Positions 1 through 8,703 of a DNA stretch of 64,000 nucleotides are shown piece after piece. The stretch covers positions 7,247,001 to 7,311,000 of the forward strand of contig NZ_CP080519.1 in assembly GCF_019468465.1 (NCBI RefSeq), written 5' to 3'. Position numbers and translations under genes: made by a program. The notes beneath the pieces were generated by a model. The model made no database searches, was not told the origin of the DNA, and saw only the letters and a program-made list of their open reading frames with translations. The DNA is from Amycolatopsis sp. DSM 110486 (GTDB lineage: Bacteria > Actinomycetota > Actinomycetes > Mycobacteriales > Pseudonocardiaceae). The first letter of the stretch is position 1, and the number at the start of each line of letters is the position of its first letter.

Positions 1-1
1 C

Positions 2-721
2 CGCGCGACGATCCGGCTCGACTGCGCGGCCCTGTCCCGGCGGCTGCTCGGCGAGGACGCGGCGTGGGGCGTGCTCGGCCACCTCGCGGGCCGGCTCGCG
101 GGCAGCGGGGTGCCGGTGCTGACCGGCGTGCCCTCGACCGTCACGGAGGACCAGCTGAAGGCGTTCGGCGCCGCCGCGGCGTCGAGTGGGGGAGTGGGGC
201 TGTTCCACGTAGTCGGCGTGACGCCGGAGGCGCCGGATCTCGCGGCCGTCGCGTCGCCGAACCTCGTGACGCACGCGGTGGACGCGGACCAGGTGCGCGC
301 CATCCGCGACGAGCTGACCACCGCCCACGGCACGGACCTCGACGCGCTGTGCCTGGGCACGCCGCACTTCTCGCTCACGGAGTTCGAGCGCCTGGCCGCT
401 CTGCTCGCAGACGGCGGGCCGTTCCACCACGCCGTGCGCGCCTACGTGACCACGAGCCGCGCCGTGCTCGCGGAAGCCGATCGGCTCGGTTACGCGGAAA
501 CCGTGCGCTCCGCCGGGGCGCGCATCGTCGTCGACACCTGCACCTACATCACGCCGATCCTCGACGCCGGCCTGCGCACGGCGATGACGAACTCCGGCAA
601 ATGGGCGTGGTACGCGCCCGGCAACATCGGCGTGGACGTGGCCCTCGGCTCGCTCGCCGAATGCGTCGCGTCGGCGCGGGCCGGCCGGATCGTGCGGGAC
701 GAGGCGCTGTGGGCGAGCTGA
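2..721 (+). CDS. Aconitase X large (catalytic) subunit, 5' end outside window
   Basis: The open frame runs in from the window edge and stops at 719-721, leaving about 239 residues of the C-terminal part. The segment matches the aconitase X (DUF521) catalytic domain, including the stretch VVDTCTYITP and the late glycine-rich segment NSGKWAWYAPGNIG. Bacterial AcnX of the two-polypeptide type is known as cis-3-hydroxy-L-proline dehydratase, giving delta1-pyrroline-2-carboxylate; archaeal relatives are phosphomevalonate dehydratases. The small subunit follows with a 13-base overlap, so the two are translationally coupled and should form one cytosolic Fe-S enzyme. The imine reductase gene at 7807 makes the hydroxyproline role the better guess. 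The family is fairly certain; the substrate is inference. Confidence 0.85.
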   Translation, partial: RATIRLDCAALSRRLLGEDAAWGVLGHLAGRLAGSGVPVLTGVPSTVTEDQLKAFGAAAASSGGVGLFHVVGVTPEAPDLAAVASPNLVTHAVDADQVRAIRDELTTAHGTDLDALCLGTPHFSLTEFERLAALLADGGPFHHAVRAYVTTSRAVLAEADRLGYAETVRSAGARIVVDTCTYITPILDAGLRTAMTNSGKWAWYAPGNIGVDVALGSLAECVASARAGRIVRDEALWAS

Positions 722-1131
722 CCGGACGCACCGTGTTCCCCGGCGAAGCCACCGGCGAGCCGCTCGTGCTCGACGCGCCCCTGTCGTTCTGGGGCGGCAC
801 GGACCTGTCCGGCCGCATCGTCGACGAACACCACCCCCAGCGCGGCGCCACCCTCACCGGCCGCGTCCTCGTGCTGCCGCGGGCGCGTGGCTCCAGCTCT
901 TCGTCGTCGGTCCTGGCCGAGCAGATCCGCAGCGGCACCGCGCCCGCCGCCCTCGTCCTCACCGAACCCGACGCCATCCTCATGCTCGGCGCCTGGGTCG
1001 CGGCCGAGCTGTACGACCTGCGGTTGCCGATCGTCGTTCTCACCTCGCAGGACTACGCGCGGCTCGCGGTCTGTCGCGGCGCGGTGGACGTCAGTGCGGG
1101 TCCGGAAACCGCGACGATCCGACTCGGCTGA
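709..1131 (+). CDS. Aconitase X small (swivel) subunit, DUF126
   Basis: This 140-residue protein is the swivelling domain that closes over the active site of aconitase X enzymes. It begins TGRTVFPGEATGEPLVLD and contains the family's serine-rich segment GSSSSSSVLAEQI near residue 60, which forms part of the substrate loop. The GTG at 709 lies inside the last codons of the large subunit, so translation is coupled. In fused AcnX proteins the two parts form one chain; here they are separate, as in type IIa enzymes. The 3' end overlaps the convergent regulator gene by 41 bases. Family assignment is secure; substrate is inferred from neighbours. Confidence 0.85.
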   Translation: MGELTGRTVFPGEATGEPLVLDAPLSFWGGTDLSGRIVDEHHPQRGATLTGRVLVLPRARGSSSSSSVLAEQIRSGTAPAALVLTEPDAILMLGAWVAAELYDLRLPIVVLTSQDYARLAVCRGAVDVSAGPETATIRLG

Positions 1132-1963
1132 TGGACGCCGTGCGGAGGTGACGCACCGCGGCTTCCGACGCCGAGCCCGGTTCCGCTGTGTAGAGCGTGA
1201 GGAACTGGTCCGCGTCGTCCAGCACGCCGAGCAGTTCGTACGTCAGGGTGAACCGGCCCGCCACCGGATGGTTGAAGCTCTTGGCTCCGTAGGTGTGCTG
1301 GTGCACGTCGTGGTCGGCCCACCGGTCGCGGAAGTCCTCGCTCGTGGCCGACAGGTCCCTGATCAGGTCCGCCAGCAGCGGGTCGGCGGGGTAGCGGCCC
1401 TGGTAGAGGCGCAGGTGCGCGACGGCCTCGGTCGCGCTGCCCGCCCAGTCCACCAGCACGCTGCGCGCCGCCGGGTCGGTGAAGAGGAACCGCACCATGT
1501 TGCGTGACGGTCCGGGCAGGGCTTCCCAGTCCGTGTACAGCGCGCGGGCCGGCCGGTTCGCGGCGAGCACGTCCATCCGGCGGCCGAGGACCATCGCCGG
1601 GAGCGGCTCGTGGGCATCGAGGATCCGGTGCACCGACGGCCGCACCCGCTGGGGCGGAACCGAGCGCCGCGCCGGGCGAGTGCTCCCGGGGCGCACCAGC
1701 GCGAACAGGTGCGCCCGCTCCGTGGCGTTCAGCCGCAGCGCGCGGGCCACCGCGTCGAGCACCGAATCGGACGGGTTGATCCGGCGGCCGCGCTCCAGCC
1801 GCACGTAGTAGTCCACGTTCACCCCGGCCAGCCGCGCGACCTCCTCGCGCCGCAGGCCGGGGACACGGCGAACGCCGGCACCCGGACCCAGCCCGGCCTC
1901 GGCCGGGGTGACCCGGGCGCGGCGCGAGCGCAGGAACTCGCTCAGCTCGTCGTCCCGCTCCAT
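1091..1963 (-). CDS. XRE-family regulator with MLTR/MmyB-like ligand domain
   Basis: A 290-residue transcription factor. The N-terminal 95 residues hold an XRE helix-turn-helix with the family hallmark GLRREEVARLAGVNVDYYVR followed by LERGR. The remainder is the MmyB-like ligand-binding domain, which in this family resembles a PAS-like pocket and binds fatty-acid-like ligands. The ATG at 1963 starts MERDDELSEFLRSRRARV, typical for the family. It is transcribed towards acnX with a 41-base tail overlap. The codirectional oxidoreductase just upstream in transcription order ends 10 bases before this start, so the two probably form one unit, a common pairing for MLTR regulators and short-chain or quinone reductases. 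The target is unknown. Confidence 0.88.
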   Translation of the reverse strand: MERDDELSEFLRSRRARVTPAEAGLGPGAGVRRVPGLRREEVARLAGVNVDYYVRLERGRRINPSDSVLDAVARALRLNATERAHLFALVRPGSTRPARRSVPPQRVRPSVHRILDAHEPLPAMVLGRRMDVLAANRPARALYTDWEALPGPSRNMVRFLFTDPAARSVLVDWAGSATEAVAHLRLYQGRYPADPLLADLIRDLSATSEDFRDRWADHDVHQHTYGAKSFNHPVAGRFTLTYELLGVLDDADQFLTLYTAEPGSASEAAVRHLRTASISRVGSSRFPDPH

Positions 1964-1973
1964 GCGCCCGAGC

Positions 1974-2954
1974 CTAGAGCGAAGCGAGAACCAGCCGCCC
2001 GCTTACCTCCCGGGCGTCGATCCGCCGGTGCGCTTCGCGGGCCTCGGCGAACGGCAGCGTCGTCACGGGCAGGCTGATCTTCCCCTCGGTGAACAGTGGC
2101 AGCACCGCCCGCGCCGCAGGCACGGCCGGTGAGGTGTCGGCGGCCAGGTAGCCGCCCACGTTGAACCCGACGACGCCGATGTTGCCGCCCCACACCGCAT
2201 TCGAGTCGAGCGCTGCGCCGTGCTCACCGCCCGCGTTGCCGACCGCGAGCAGCCGGCCCATCGGAGCGAGCATGCCGACCGAGGCCCGCCGCACGTCGCC
2301 GCCCACCGGATCGACGATCACGGTGAACCGCTCGTCTCCCAGCGCCTCGGTGAACTCACCGGAGAGGACCACCCGGTCGAACCCGAGCGCGAGCGCCGCG
2401 TCGATTTGCTCGGCCCGGCGCACGGTGCCGACCACCTCGTTCGCCCCGAGCAGCCGCGCCACCTCGGGGTAGACCGACGACAGTCCGCCGAGCGCGCCGT
2501 GCACCAGCACCTTGCTGCCGACCGGCGGGCGCACCGCCTCGGTGAGGGACAGGTACGCCGTGACCGTGTTCGCGAACCCTGCGACGGCCTGTTCGCGGCT
2601 CACACCCGTGCCCGCCAGCGGCACCACCAGGTCGGCGGGCGCGACGGTGACCTCCGCGTATCCGCCCATCCGCGGCAGGGTCAGCGTCGCCACCTCGTCG
2701 CCGACAGCGAACCGGTCGACGCCCGGGCCCACGGCGCGCACGGTGCCCGCCACCTCGAGCCCGGGCACCACCGGTGGTCGTGGCGCGTAGTCGTAGTCGG
2801 CCAGTTCGCCGCGACGGATGATCGCATCGACCAGCCCGACGGCCGAGTGGGACACGGTGATACTGAGTTCACCAGGCCCCGGGACGGGCTCGGGGACCTC
2901 GGCCGGCTCGATGACGCCGGGGTCGCCGTACGCGGTGATGAACATGGCCTTCAT
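1974..2954 (-). CDS. Quinone oxidoreductase-like zinc-free MDR alcohol dehydrogenase
   Basis: A 326-residue medium-chain dehydrogenase/reductase. The GroES-like half covers about residues 1-120 and the Rossmann half starts near the motif GSKVLVHGALGGLSSVYP, which binds NADPH. The structural and catalytic zinc cysteines of true alcohol dehydrogenases are absent, placing it with quinone/enone reductases (QOR). I chose the ATG at 2954 because AGGAGG lies 8 bases upstream; an in-frame start at 2987 would only add an unconserved tail. It ends 10 bases before the XRE gene. It probably reduces a quinone or activated alkene in the cytosol; the natural substrate cannot be told from sequence. Confidence 0.87.
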   Translation of the reverse strand: MKAMFITAYGDPGVIEPAEVPEPVPGPGELSITVSHSAVGLVDAIIRRGELADYDYAPRPPVVPGLEVAGTVRAVGPGVDRFAVGDEVATLTLPRMGGYAEVTVAPADLVVPLAGTGVSREQAVAGFANTVTAYLSLTEAVRPPVGSKVLVHGALGGLSSVYPEVARLLGANEVVGTVRRAEQIDAALALGFDRVVLSGEFTEALGDERFTVIVDPVGGDVRRASVGMLAPMGRLLAVGNAGGEHGAALDSNAVWGGNIGVVGFNVGGYLAADTSPAVPAARAVLPLFTEGKISLPVTTLPFAEAREAHRRIDAREVSGRLVLASL

Positions 2955-3024
2955 GGGTGCGTTCCTCCTGGTGTGGCTGGGATCCACGACCGAGGCTAAT
3001 GACGCGCGAGGCCCGATCCGGCGC

Positions 3025-3053
3025 CCAGAGGGGACCTGTCAGGCCCCCTCTGG
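3025..3053 (-). terminator. Hairpin terminator after the amidohydrolase gene
   Basis: CCAGAGGGG (3025-3033) pairs perfectly with CCCCTCTGG (3045-3053) around an 11-base loop. It lies 45 bases past the stop of the minus-strand amidohydrolase and before the ribosome site of the next minus-strand gene. No T-tract follows, which is usual in GC-rich actinomycetes. Confidence 0.6.
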
Positions 3054-3097
3054 CCCGGAATTCCACGGCCCGGTCCGGACCAGGCCCGAACCGTCGG

Positions 3098-4324
3098 TCA
3101 GCGCTGGACGCGCACCACCCCGTCCTGCACCACGGCCGCGAGCCCGGTCGACGGGTTCGCCAGCACGTCGAGGTCCTCCAACGGGTTCGCCCGCGCGAGC
3201 ACGACGTCACCCCGGGCGCCGGGCGCGAGTGTGCCCACCGTGCCGACCTGGCGCAGCAGCTCGGCCGCGACCGTGGTGGCCGAGCGCAGCACCGCGGCCG
3301 GCTTCTGCACCTTGGCGCGCAATGCGAACTCCTCCGACTGCCGTGCCTGCATCGCGCCCAGCAGGTCACTGCCGTAGGCGATGCGGACACCGGCGGAGTC
3401 GGCGAGCTGCAACGCCTGGTAGCCGTTTTCCGTCACCCGCACGACCTTTTCGTACTGCTCCGCCGTGAAACCGAGCTCGCGGCTCTGCTCCAGCAAGGCC
3501 TGGTAGGTGATCAGCGTGGGCACGTAGAACGCGTCGTGGGCGAGGAACAGGTCGACCGACGTCGCGTCGAGGAGGTTGCCGTGTTCGATCGTGCGGACGC
3601 CGAGGCGCAGCCCGCGGTTCACGGCGTCGGCGGTGTAGGCATGGCCCGCCGTGTAGAGGTTCGCCGCGGCCGCCTCCTCGACGATCGCAGTCACCTCCTC
3701 GTCGGAGAACTGCAGGGAATCCACGCGGTCGGTCGGGCTCGCGCAGCCGCCGGACAGCATGATCTTCAGGTGGTACGCGCCGCGGCGGATCTCGTCGCGC
3801 GCGGCGCGGCGAACCTCATCGACGCCGTCGCACACCCGGCCGAGCACCGGGATCGCGTAGTGCTGGTCGTGCACGTCGCGCCCCGCCGGCCGCAGGTCAC
3901 CGTGCCCGCCGGTCTGGGACAGGGCCTTGCCGCCGAAGAAGATGCGCGGACCGGTGAACAGGCCTTCGGCCACGGCGGCGGCGATCCCGAAGTCCGCGCC
4001 CCCGACATCGCGGACGCTCGTGAAGCCGCGCGCCAGCATGTCCTTCAGCAGGTGCGATGCCTGCGCGGCCACGTACGCGGGCGACTCGTCGGCCACCGTG
4101 CCGAGCGCCGCGCTCACGGCGTTCACGTGCACGTGGCAGTCGATGAGCCCCGGCACGGCGAACAGCCCCGTGCCGTCCAGCTCGCCGGCCCCGACCGGAC
4201 CGCCGGGATCGGCTTCGACAGCCGTGATCCGGCCGCCGGTGATGCGGACGACCTGCTCGCCGGTCACCTGCTCGGACTCGGGATCGACGACACTGACCTG
4301 CCGGACGCTGAGGTCGGCGGACAT
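3098..4324 (-). CDS. Metal-dependent amidohydrolase (imidazolonepropionase/prolidase-like)
   Basis: A 408-residue amidohydrolase-superfamily enzyme of the COG1228 type. The metal-binding CHVHVNA follows the entry strand GLFAVPGLID, and later conserved pieces are AGHAYTADAVNRG, IEHGNL and AYGSDLLGAM, the last carrying the catalytic aspartate. COG1228 members include Xaa-Pro imidopeptidases and amidases acting on N-acyl amino acids. The start at 4324 has GGAGG upstream; a further in-frame ATG at 4360 would overlap the transporter gene. It is followed in transcription by a hairpin and preceded by an MFS gene 28 bases upstream, so carrier and hydrolase form one operon. Release of proline or hydroxyproline from small peptides would fit the locus, but this is inference. 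Confidence 0.85.
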   Translation of the reverse strand: MSADLSVRQVSVVDPESEQVTGEQVVRITGGRITAVEADPGGPVGAGELDGTGLFAVPGLIDCHVHVNAVSAALGTVADESPAYVAAQASHLLKDMLARGFTSVRDVGGADFGIAAAVAEGLFTGPRIFFGGKALSQTGGHGDLRPAGRDVHDQHYAIPVLGRVCDGVDEVRRAARDEIRRGAYHLKIMLSGGCASPTDRVDSLQFSDEEVTAIVEEAAAANLYTAGHAYTADAVNRGLRLGVRTIEHGNLLDATSVDLFLAHDAFYVPTLITYQALLEQSRELGFTAEQYEKVVRVTENGYQALQLADSAGVRIAYGSDLLGAMQARQSEEFALRAKVQKPAAVLRSATTVAAELLRQVGTVGTLAPGARGDVVLARANPLEDLDVLANPSTGLAAVVQDGVVRVQR

Positions 4325-4352
4325 GCGGGCACCTCCAGAGGGTTCGCGGGGT

Positions 4353-5759
4353 TCAGCCACGTCCGATCGTCTCCTGCCCGATCGTTTCGAGCGAGCGGCC
4401 GGTGGTGCGCTGGCCGAACACGGCCACCACCCCGGCGCCGATCACGAGCAGGACCAGCAGCATGGTGAACACACCGCCGAACCCGACGTTGCTGTAGGAG
4501 AAACCGATCACGATCGGCGCGATGATGCCGCCGATCCGCCCGACCGCCGACGCGACGCCGAGGCCGGTGGTGCGGATCATCGTCGGATAGATCTCGGACG
4601 TGTAGGAGTACTCGAGCGCCGCGTTGCCGTTCATGAAGAACGACAGCACGATGCCCCAGATCAGGATCTGCGTGCTGTTGCCCGCGAAGGCCAGCCCCAG
4701 AGCGCCGAGCGCACCGCCCGCCAGGTAGATCACGATCGTCCACTTGCGCTCGATGCGCTCGCTCACGAACGCGGCCGAGTAGTAGCCGGGGATCTGCGCG
4801 AGGTAGATGAGGATGGAGAACAGGAAGCTCTTCGAGATGTCGAAGCCCTGCTTCACCAGCAGCGACGGGATCCAGGTGAAGAAGCCGTAGTAGGTGAAGA
4901 TGGCGACGAACCAGTAGACCCACGACGTGATCGTGGTCTTGCGCAACCCGGTCGACACCAGCGCGCGCAGGTTCGACGCGATCGTGCCCGAGGACACCTG
5001 CACGTCTTCGTCCTGTGTGGACGGTACCGGGGGCGGCAGCGGGCCGACGCGGGCGCTCACCTGGCGCTCGATGTCGGAGACCACCAGCTCGGCCTCTGCG
5101 ACCCGGCCGTGGACGTGCAGGAACCGCGGCGACTCCGGCAGCGAGCGGCGCCACCACAGCAGCATCACGATCGGCACGGCCGTGAGCACCTGGACCCAGC
5201 GCCAGCCGTGAGGCACGTCGCTGACCACGAAGTAACCGAGCAGGCTCGCGAACACGTAGCCGAACGCGAAGAACCCGGCCAGGGAACCGATGTAGCGCCC
5301 GCGCACGCGCGAGGGCACGAACTCCGACAGGTAGGGCGCGATGATCGCGCTCTCCGCGCCGGTGCCCATGCCCGCCACGACACGCGCGACGAACAGCACC
5401 GCGAAGTTCGGCGCGGCGGCCGCGACGAGGCTCGCGGCCGCGTAGAGGATGAGCGCGCTGACCATCACCGCGCGCCGGCCGATCTTGTCGCCGAGCACCC
5501 CGGCGCCGAACGCGCCGAAGAGGAATCCGATCAGCAGGCTGCTGCCCAGGATGCCGGTGGCTCCGCTGGACAGCCCCCATTCGGCGGTGACGGAGGGGAG
5601 GATGAAGGCGACGATCGCGCCATCCATCGCGTCGAAGGTGTAGCCGAGGCCGCCCGCGAAGAGAAGCTTGTAGTGGAACCGGGAGATCGGCAGGCGTTCG
5701 AGCCGGGCCGCCAGCACGTGCGACGTGAGCTTCGGGGGCGCGCCGGTCGTTTCTGACAT
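4353..5759 (-). CDS. MFS transporter (metabolite:H+ symporter type)
   Basis: A 468-residue protein with twelve predicted membrane segments. The loop 2-3 motif GVLGDKIGRRAVM and the helix 4-5 segment RVVAGMGTGAESAIIAPYLSE are typical of sugar/organic-acid porters. A cytoplasmic loop of about 60 residues separates the two halves. The ATG at 5759 is preceded by GGGAGG; upstream in-frame extension would run across the divergent promoter. It shares an operon with the amidohydrolase and is divergent from the hydroxyproline-type operon, so uptake of the pathway substrate is the natural guess. Substrate cannot be read from sequence. Confidence 0.87.
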   Translation of the reverse strand: MSETTGAPPKLTSHVLAARLERLPISRFHYKLLFAGGLGYTFDAMDGAIVAFILPSVTAEWGLSSGATGILGSSLLIGFLFGAFGAGVLGDKIGRRAVMVSALILYAAASLVAAAAPNFAVLFVARVVAGMGTGAESAIIAPYLSEFVPSRVRGRYIGSLAGFFAFGYVFASLLGYFVVSDVPHGWRWVQVLTAVPIVMLLWWRRSLPESPRFLHVHGRVAEAELVVSDIERQVSARVGPLPPPVPSTQDEDVQVSSGTIASNLRALVSTGLRKTTITSWVYWFVAIFTYYGFFTWIPSLLVKQGFDISKSFLFSILIYLAQIPGYYSAAFVSERIERKWTIVIYLAGGALGALGLAFAGNSTQILIWGIVLSFFMNGNAALEYSYTSEIYPTMIRTTGLGVASAVGRIGGIIAPIVIGFSYSNVGFGGVFTMLLVLLVIGAGVVAVFGQRTTGRSLETIGQETIGRG

Positions 5760-5801
5760 GGAGCCTCCCACGATGGGGGACGAGGTCAGGCCACTGTACA
5801 A

Positions 5802-5813
5802 TGTCACATGACA
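5802..5813. promoter_or_regulatory. Operator-like palindrome in the divergent MFS / lyase promoter region
   Basis: TGTCA-CA-TGACA is an inverted repeat in the 137-base gap between the divergent MFS (start 5759) and DapA-family (start 5897) genes. Such short palindromes are typical of FCD-type GntR regulators, and one is encoded at the end of the plus-strand operon. Binding is inference. Confidence 0.4.
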
Positions 5814-5896
5814 CATGGCACGATGAATTTCCGACCGAGTTTCGGGCTCGGCTCCGGTCGACGGCGCTGAGTAACATCGACTTCGTGGAGGGCTTG

Positions 5897-6805
5897 ATGA
5901 CGGGGCGCGAAAAGCCGTGGCACGGCGTGCTGGTGGCGGCGGCACTCCCCTTGCGGGAGACCGAACCGGGTGCGCTGACGGTCGATTTCGACGCGTACGC
6001 CGAGCACGTCGCGTGGCTGGCCGAGAGCGGTTGTGACGGGGTCACGCCCAACGGTTCGCTGGGGGAGTACCAGACGCTGAGCGTCGAAGAGCGCACGCGA
6101 GTGGTCCGCACGGCCGTCGAAGCGGCGCCCGAGGGCTTCACGGTGATGCCGGGTGTCGCGGCGTACGGCGCGACGGAAGCGCGGCGCTGGGCCGAGAGCG
6201 CGGCGGAGGCGGGCTGCCCCGCGGTGATGCTGCTGCCGCCCAACTCCTACCGGGCCGACGAGCGCGCGGTGGTCGAGCACTACCGCGAGGTCGCGAAGGC
6301 GGGCGTGCCGATCGTCGCGTACAACAACCCGTTCGACACCAAGGTCGACCTCGTGCCGGAGCTGCTGGCCGAGTTGCACGCCGAGGGCCTGATCGTGGGC
6401 GTGAAGGAGTTCTCGGGCGACGTGCGGCGGCCGTACCGGATCGCCGAGCTGGCACCGGAGCTCGACGTGCTGTGCGGCGCCGACGACGTACTGCTGGAGC
6501 TGGCGATCGCCGGTGCGCCCGGCTGGGTCGCGGGTTACCCCAACGCGTTCCCGAAGGCCACCAGCGAGCTGTGGGCCGCCGCGTCGGCCGGCGACCTGGA
6601 CAAGGCCGTTCCGCTCTACCGGCTGCTGCACCCGTTGCTGCGCTGGGATTCGCTCACGGAGTTCGTGCAGGCGATCAAGCTGAGCATGGACATCGCGGGC
6701 CGCTACGGCGGGCCGTGCCGTCCGCCGCGGGTGCCGCTCACGCCCGAGCAGGAGAAGGCCGTCCGCCAGGCCACCGAACGAGCGCTCGAGGAAGGGCTTT
6801 CCTAG
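5897..6805 (+). CDS. DapA/NAL-family lyase or dehydratase, hydroxyproline-pathway type
   Basis: A 302-residue class I aldolase-fold protein of the dihydrodipicolinate synthase family. Visible hallmarks are GVTPNGSLGEYQTLS near residue 48, YNNP with the catalytic tyrosine at 142, and the Schiff-base lysine at 170 in GVKEFSGD. In hydroxyproline catabolism a DapA-family enzyme deaminates delta1-pyrroline-4-hydroxy-2-carboxylate to alpha-ketoglutarate semialdehyde. The ATG at 5897 follows GTGGAGGGCTTG; an earlier in-frame ATG at 5801 overlaps the operator palindrome and is less likely. It is the first gene of a four-gene operon and ends 3 bases before the epimerase start. Role in the hydroxyproline path is inferred from the epimerase partner. 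Confidence 0.85.
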   Translation: MTGREKPWHGVLVAAALPLRETEPGALTVDFDAYAEHVAWLAESGCDGVTPNGSLGEYQTLSVEERTRVVRTAVEAAPEGFTVMPGVAAYGATEARRWAESAAEAGCPAVMLLPPNSYRADERAVVEHYREVAKAGVPIVAYNNPFDTKVDLVPELLAELHAEGLIVGVKEFSGDVRRPYRIAELAPELDVLCGADDVLLELAIAGAPGWVAGYPNAFPKATSELWAAASAGDLDKAVPLYRLLHPLLRWDSLTEFVQAIKLSMDIAGRYGGPCRPPRVPLTPEQEKAVRQATERALEEGLS

Positions 6806-6808
6806 ACC

Positions 6809-7810
6809 ATGCGTGCCAAGCGGCTGTTCCACGCGGTCGACTCCCACACCGAGGGGATGCCGACCCGCGTGATCACGGGTGGGGTCGGCGTCGTGCCAGG
6901 TGCCACGATGTTCGAGCGACGGCAGTACTTCGTCGAGCACCTCGACCACATCCGGCAGCTGCTGATGAACGAGCCGCGCGGGCATTCGGCGATGAGCGGC
7001 GCGATCCTGCAGCCGCCGACGCGTCCGGACGCCGATTGGGGCGTGCTGTTCATCGAGGTGTCGGGCTGCCTGCCGATGTGCGGGCACGGCACCATCGGCG
7101 TCGCGACGGTGCTGGTCGAGACGGGCATGGTCGAGGTCGTCGAGCCGGTCACCACGATCCGGCTCGACACCCCGGCCGGGCTCGTCATCGCCGAGGTCGC
7201 GGTCGAGGACGGCGCGGCGCGGTCGGTGACGATCCGCAACGTGCCGTCGTTCTCGGTCGGCCTCGACCGCAAGGTGGCCGTGCCGGGGCTCGGCCGGGTG
7301 CGCTACGACCTGGCTTTCGGCGGCAACTTCTACGCGATCGTCGAGCTCGAGGAGCTCGGGCTTCCCTTCGATCACGCGGAGAAGCAGAAGCTGCTTGACG
7401 CGGGACTGTCCATCATGGACGCGATCAACTCCCAGGATCTGCCCGTGCACCCGGAGAATCCCGCGATTTCCGGGTGCCACCACGTGTATCTCGCCGCGCC
7501 CGGTTCCGACGCGCGGGTTTCGCGCCACGCCATGGCCATCCACCCGGGCTGGTTCGACCGTTCGCCGTGCGGCACCGGCACGAGCGCGCGGATGGCGCAG
7601 CTGCACGCGCGCGGCGAGCTGGCGCTGCACACTGACTTCCGAAACGAGTCGTTCATCGGCACGCACTTCATCGGCCGGCTGGTGGAGGAGACGACGGTGG
7701 GCACGGTGGGCGCCGTCGTCCCGACCATCACCGGCCGGGCGTGGCTTACCGGCACGGCGCAGTACTTCCTCGACCCCGACGACCCGTTCCCGGCGGGGTT
7801 CGAACTGTGA
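6809..7810 (+). CDS. 4-hydroxyproline 2-epimerase (proline racemase family)
   Basis: A 333-residue cofactor-free epimerase. Both catalytic cysteines are present: C91 in MCGHGTIG and C254 in SPCGTGTSA. Trans-3-hydroxyproline dehydratases of the same family replace the second cysteine by threonine, so this copy should be a true racemase/epimerase acting on trans-4-hydroxy-L-proline (or proline). The N-terminal DSHTEGMPTRVITGG motif is typical of 4-hydroxyproline epimerases. The stop overlaps the GTG start of the next gene. No D-hydroxyproline oxidase gene is seen in the window, so the product must be oxidised by an enzyme encoded elsewhere. Confidence 0.9.
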   Translation: MRAKRLFHAVDSHTEGMPTRVITGGVGVVPGATMFERRQYFVEHLDHIRQLLMNEPRGHSAMSGAILQPPTRPDADWGVLFIEVSGCLPMCGHGTIGVATVLVETGMVEVVEPVTTIRLDTPAGLVIAEVAVEDGAARSVTIRNVPSFSVGLDRKVAVPGLGRVRYDLAFGGNFYAIVELEELGLPFDHAEKQKLLDAGLSIMDAINSQDLPVHPENPAISGCHHVYLAAPGSDARVSRHAMAIHPGWFDRSPCGTGTSARMAQLHARGELALHTDFRNESFIGTHFIGRLVEETTVGTVGAVVPTITGRAWLTGTAQYFLDPDDPFPAGFEL

Positions 7811-8703
7811 TCGAGGTACTGGCCGCGCGGCCGTCGATGCCCGCGGCGATCGCGGCGTTGCGTGCCGCGTTGGCCGACGGCCTCGACCCTTCGGCGGACC
7901 CGGCCCGGGCCGTCGTTCCGGTGCCGAGCGGGCAGTTCCTGCTGATGCCGGCGTTCTGGGGATCGTTCGCCGGGGTGAAGGTGGCGACGGTAGCGCCCGG
8001 AAATCCCGCCCGTGACCTGCCGCGGATCCAGGGCGAGTATCTGCTGCTGGACGGGGCGACGTTGACGCCGCTGGCCTTGCTCGACGGGGTCGCGGTGACG
8101 TCTGTGCGGACGGCGGCGGTGTCGGCGCTGGCCGTGGACTGCCTGGCGGCGCCGGACGCGTCGCGGCTGGTGGTGTTCGGGACCGGACCGCAGGCGGCGA
8201 GCCACCTCGAGGCGCTGCGGGAGGTCCGGCCGGTGCGCGACGTCGTGGTGGTGGGGCGTTCGGCCGCGCGCACTGAGGCTTTCGCGATGGCTTGGGGCGC
8301 GCGGGTCGGCACCGCGGCGGACGTGGCTTCGGCGGACCTGGTGGCGTGCTGCACTACTTCGTCGACGCCCTTGTTCGACGGCGCCTTGGTTCCGGACGGG
8401 GCGACGGTGGTGGCGGTCGGTTCGCACGAACCGCACATCCGCGAGGTCGATGCCGGGCTGATGGGCCGCGCCACGGTGGTCGTCGAAGCGGTGGACACCG
8501 CCCTGCGGGAGGCCGGCGACGTCGTCCTGGCGGTTTCCGAAGGGACACTGGCGCCGGACGCGCTGGTGCCGCTGTCCGATGTGGTCCGCGGGACGGCGCT
8601 GCCCCAGCCGGGGCCCCGGCTGTTCAAGAGCGTGGGAATGGCGTGGGAGGATCTGGTGGTCGCCGCCACCACCTACGAGGCCGCCCGGGGAGAGTCACGT
8701 TGA
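7807..8703 (+). CDS. Ornithine cyclodeaminase/mu-crystallin family imine reductase
   Basis: A 298-residue NAD(P)-dependent protein. The Rossmann segment LVVFGTGPQAASHLEAL and the motif DGVAVTSVRTAAVSALAVD define the OCD/mu-crystallin family. Members beside hydroxyproline genes reduce delta1-pyrroline-2-carboxylate to L-proline, which would complete a cis- or trans-3-hydroxyproline route with aconitase X at the start of the window. GTG at 7807 overlaps the epimerase stop (GTGA); starting farther upstream would overlap the epimerase out of frame. It ends in a TTGA overlap with the GntR gene. True ornithine cyclodeaminase or an amino-acid dehydrogenase role is possible but less likely here. Confidence 0.85.
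   Translation: MIEVLAARPSMPAAIAALRAALADGLDPSADPARAVVPVPSGQFLLMPAFWGSFAGVKVATVAPGNPARDLPRIQGEYLLLDGATLTPLALLDGVAVTSVRTAAVSALAVDCLAAPDASRLVVFGTGPQAASHLEALREVRPVRDVVVVGRSAARTEAFAMAWGARVGTAADVASADLVACCTTSSTPLFDGALVPDGATVVAVGSHEPHIREVDAGLMGRATVVVEAVDTALREAGDVVLAVSEGTLAPDALVPLSDVVRGTALPQPGPRLFKSVGMAWEDLVVAATTYEAARGESR

Noticed and set aside
3927..5756. Several very long open frames opposite real genes (for example over 600 codons on the plus strand at 3927-5756, or at 5804-7666 on the minus strand).
   Set aside because: They are antisense shadows of GC-rich genes with arginine/glutamine/histidine-rich translations and no domains.
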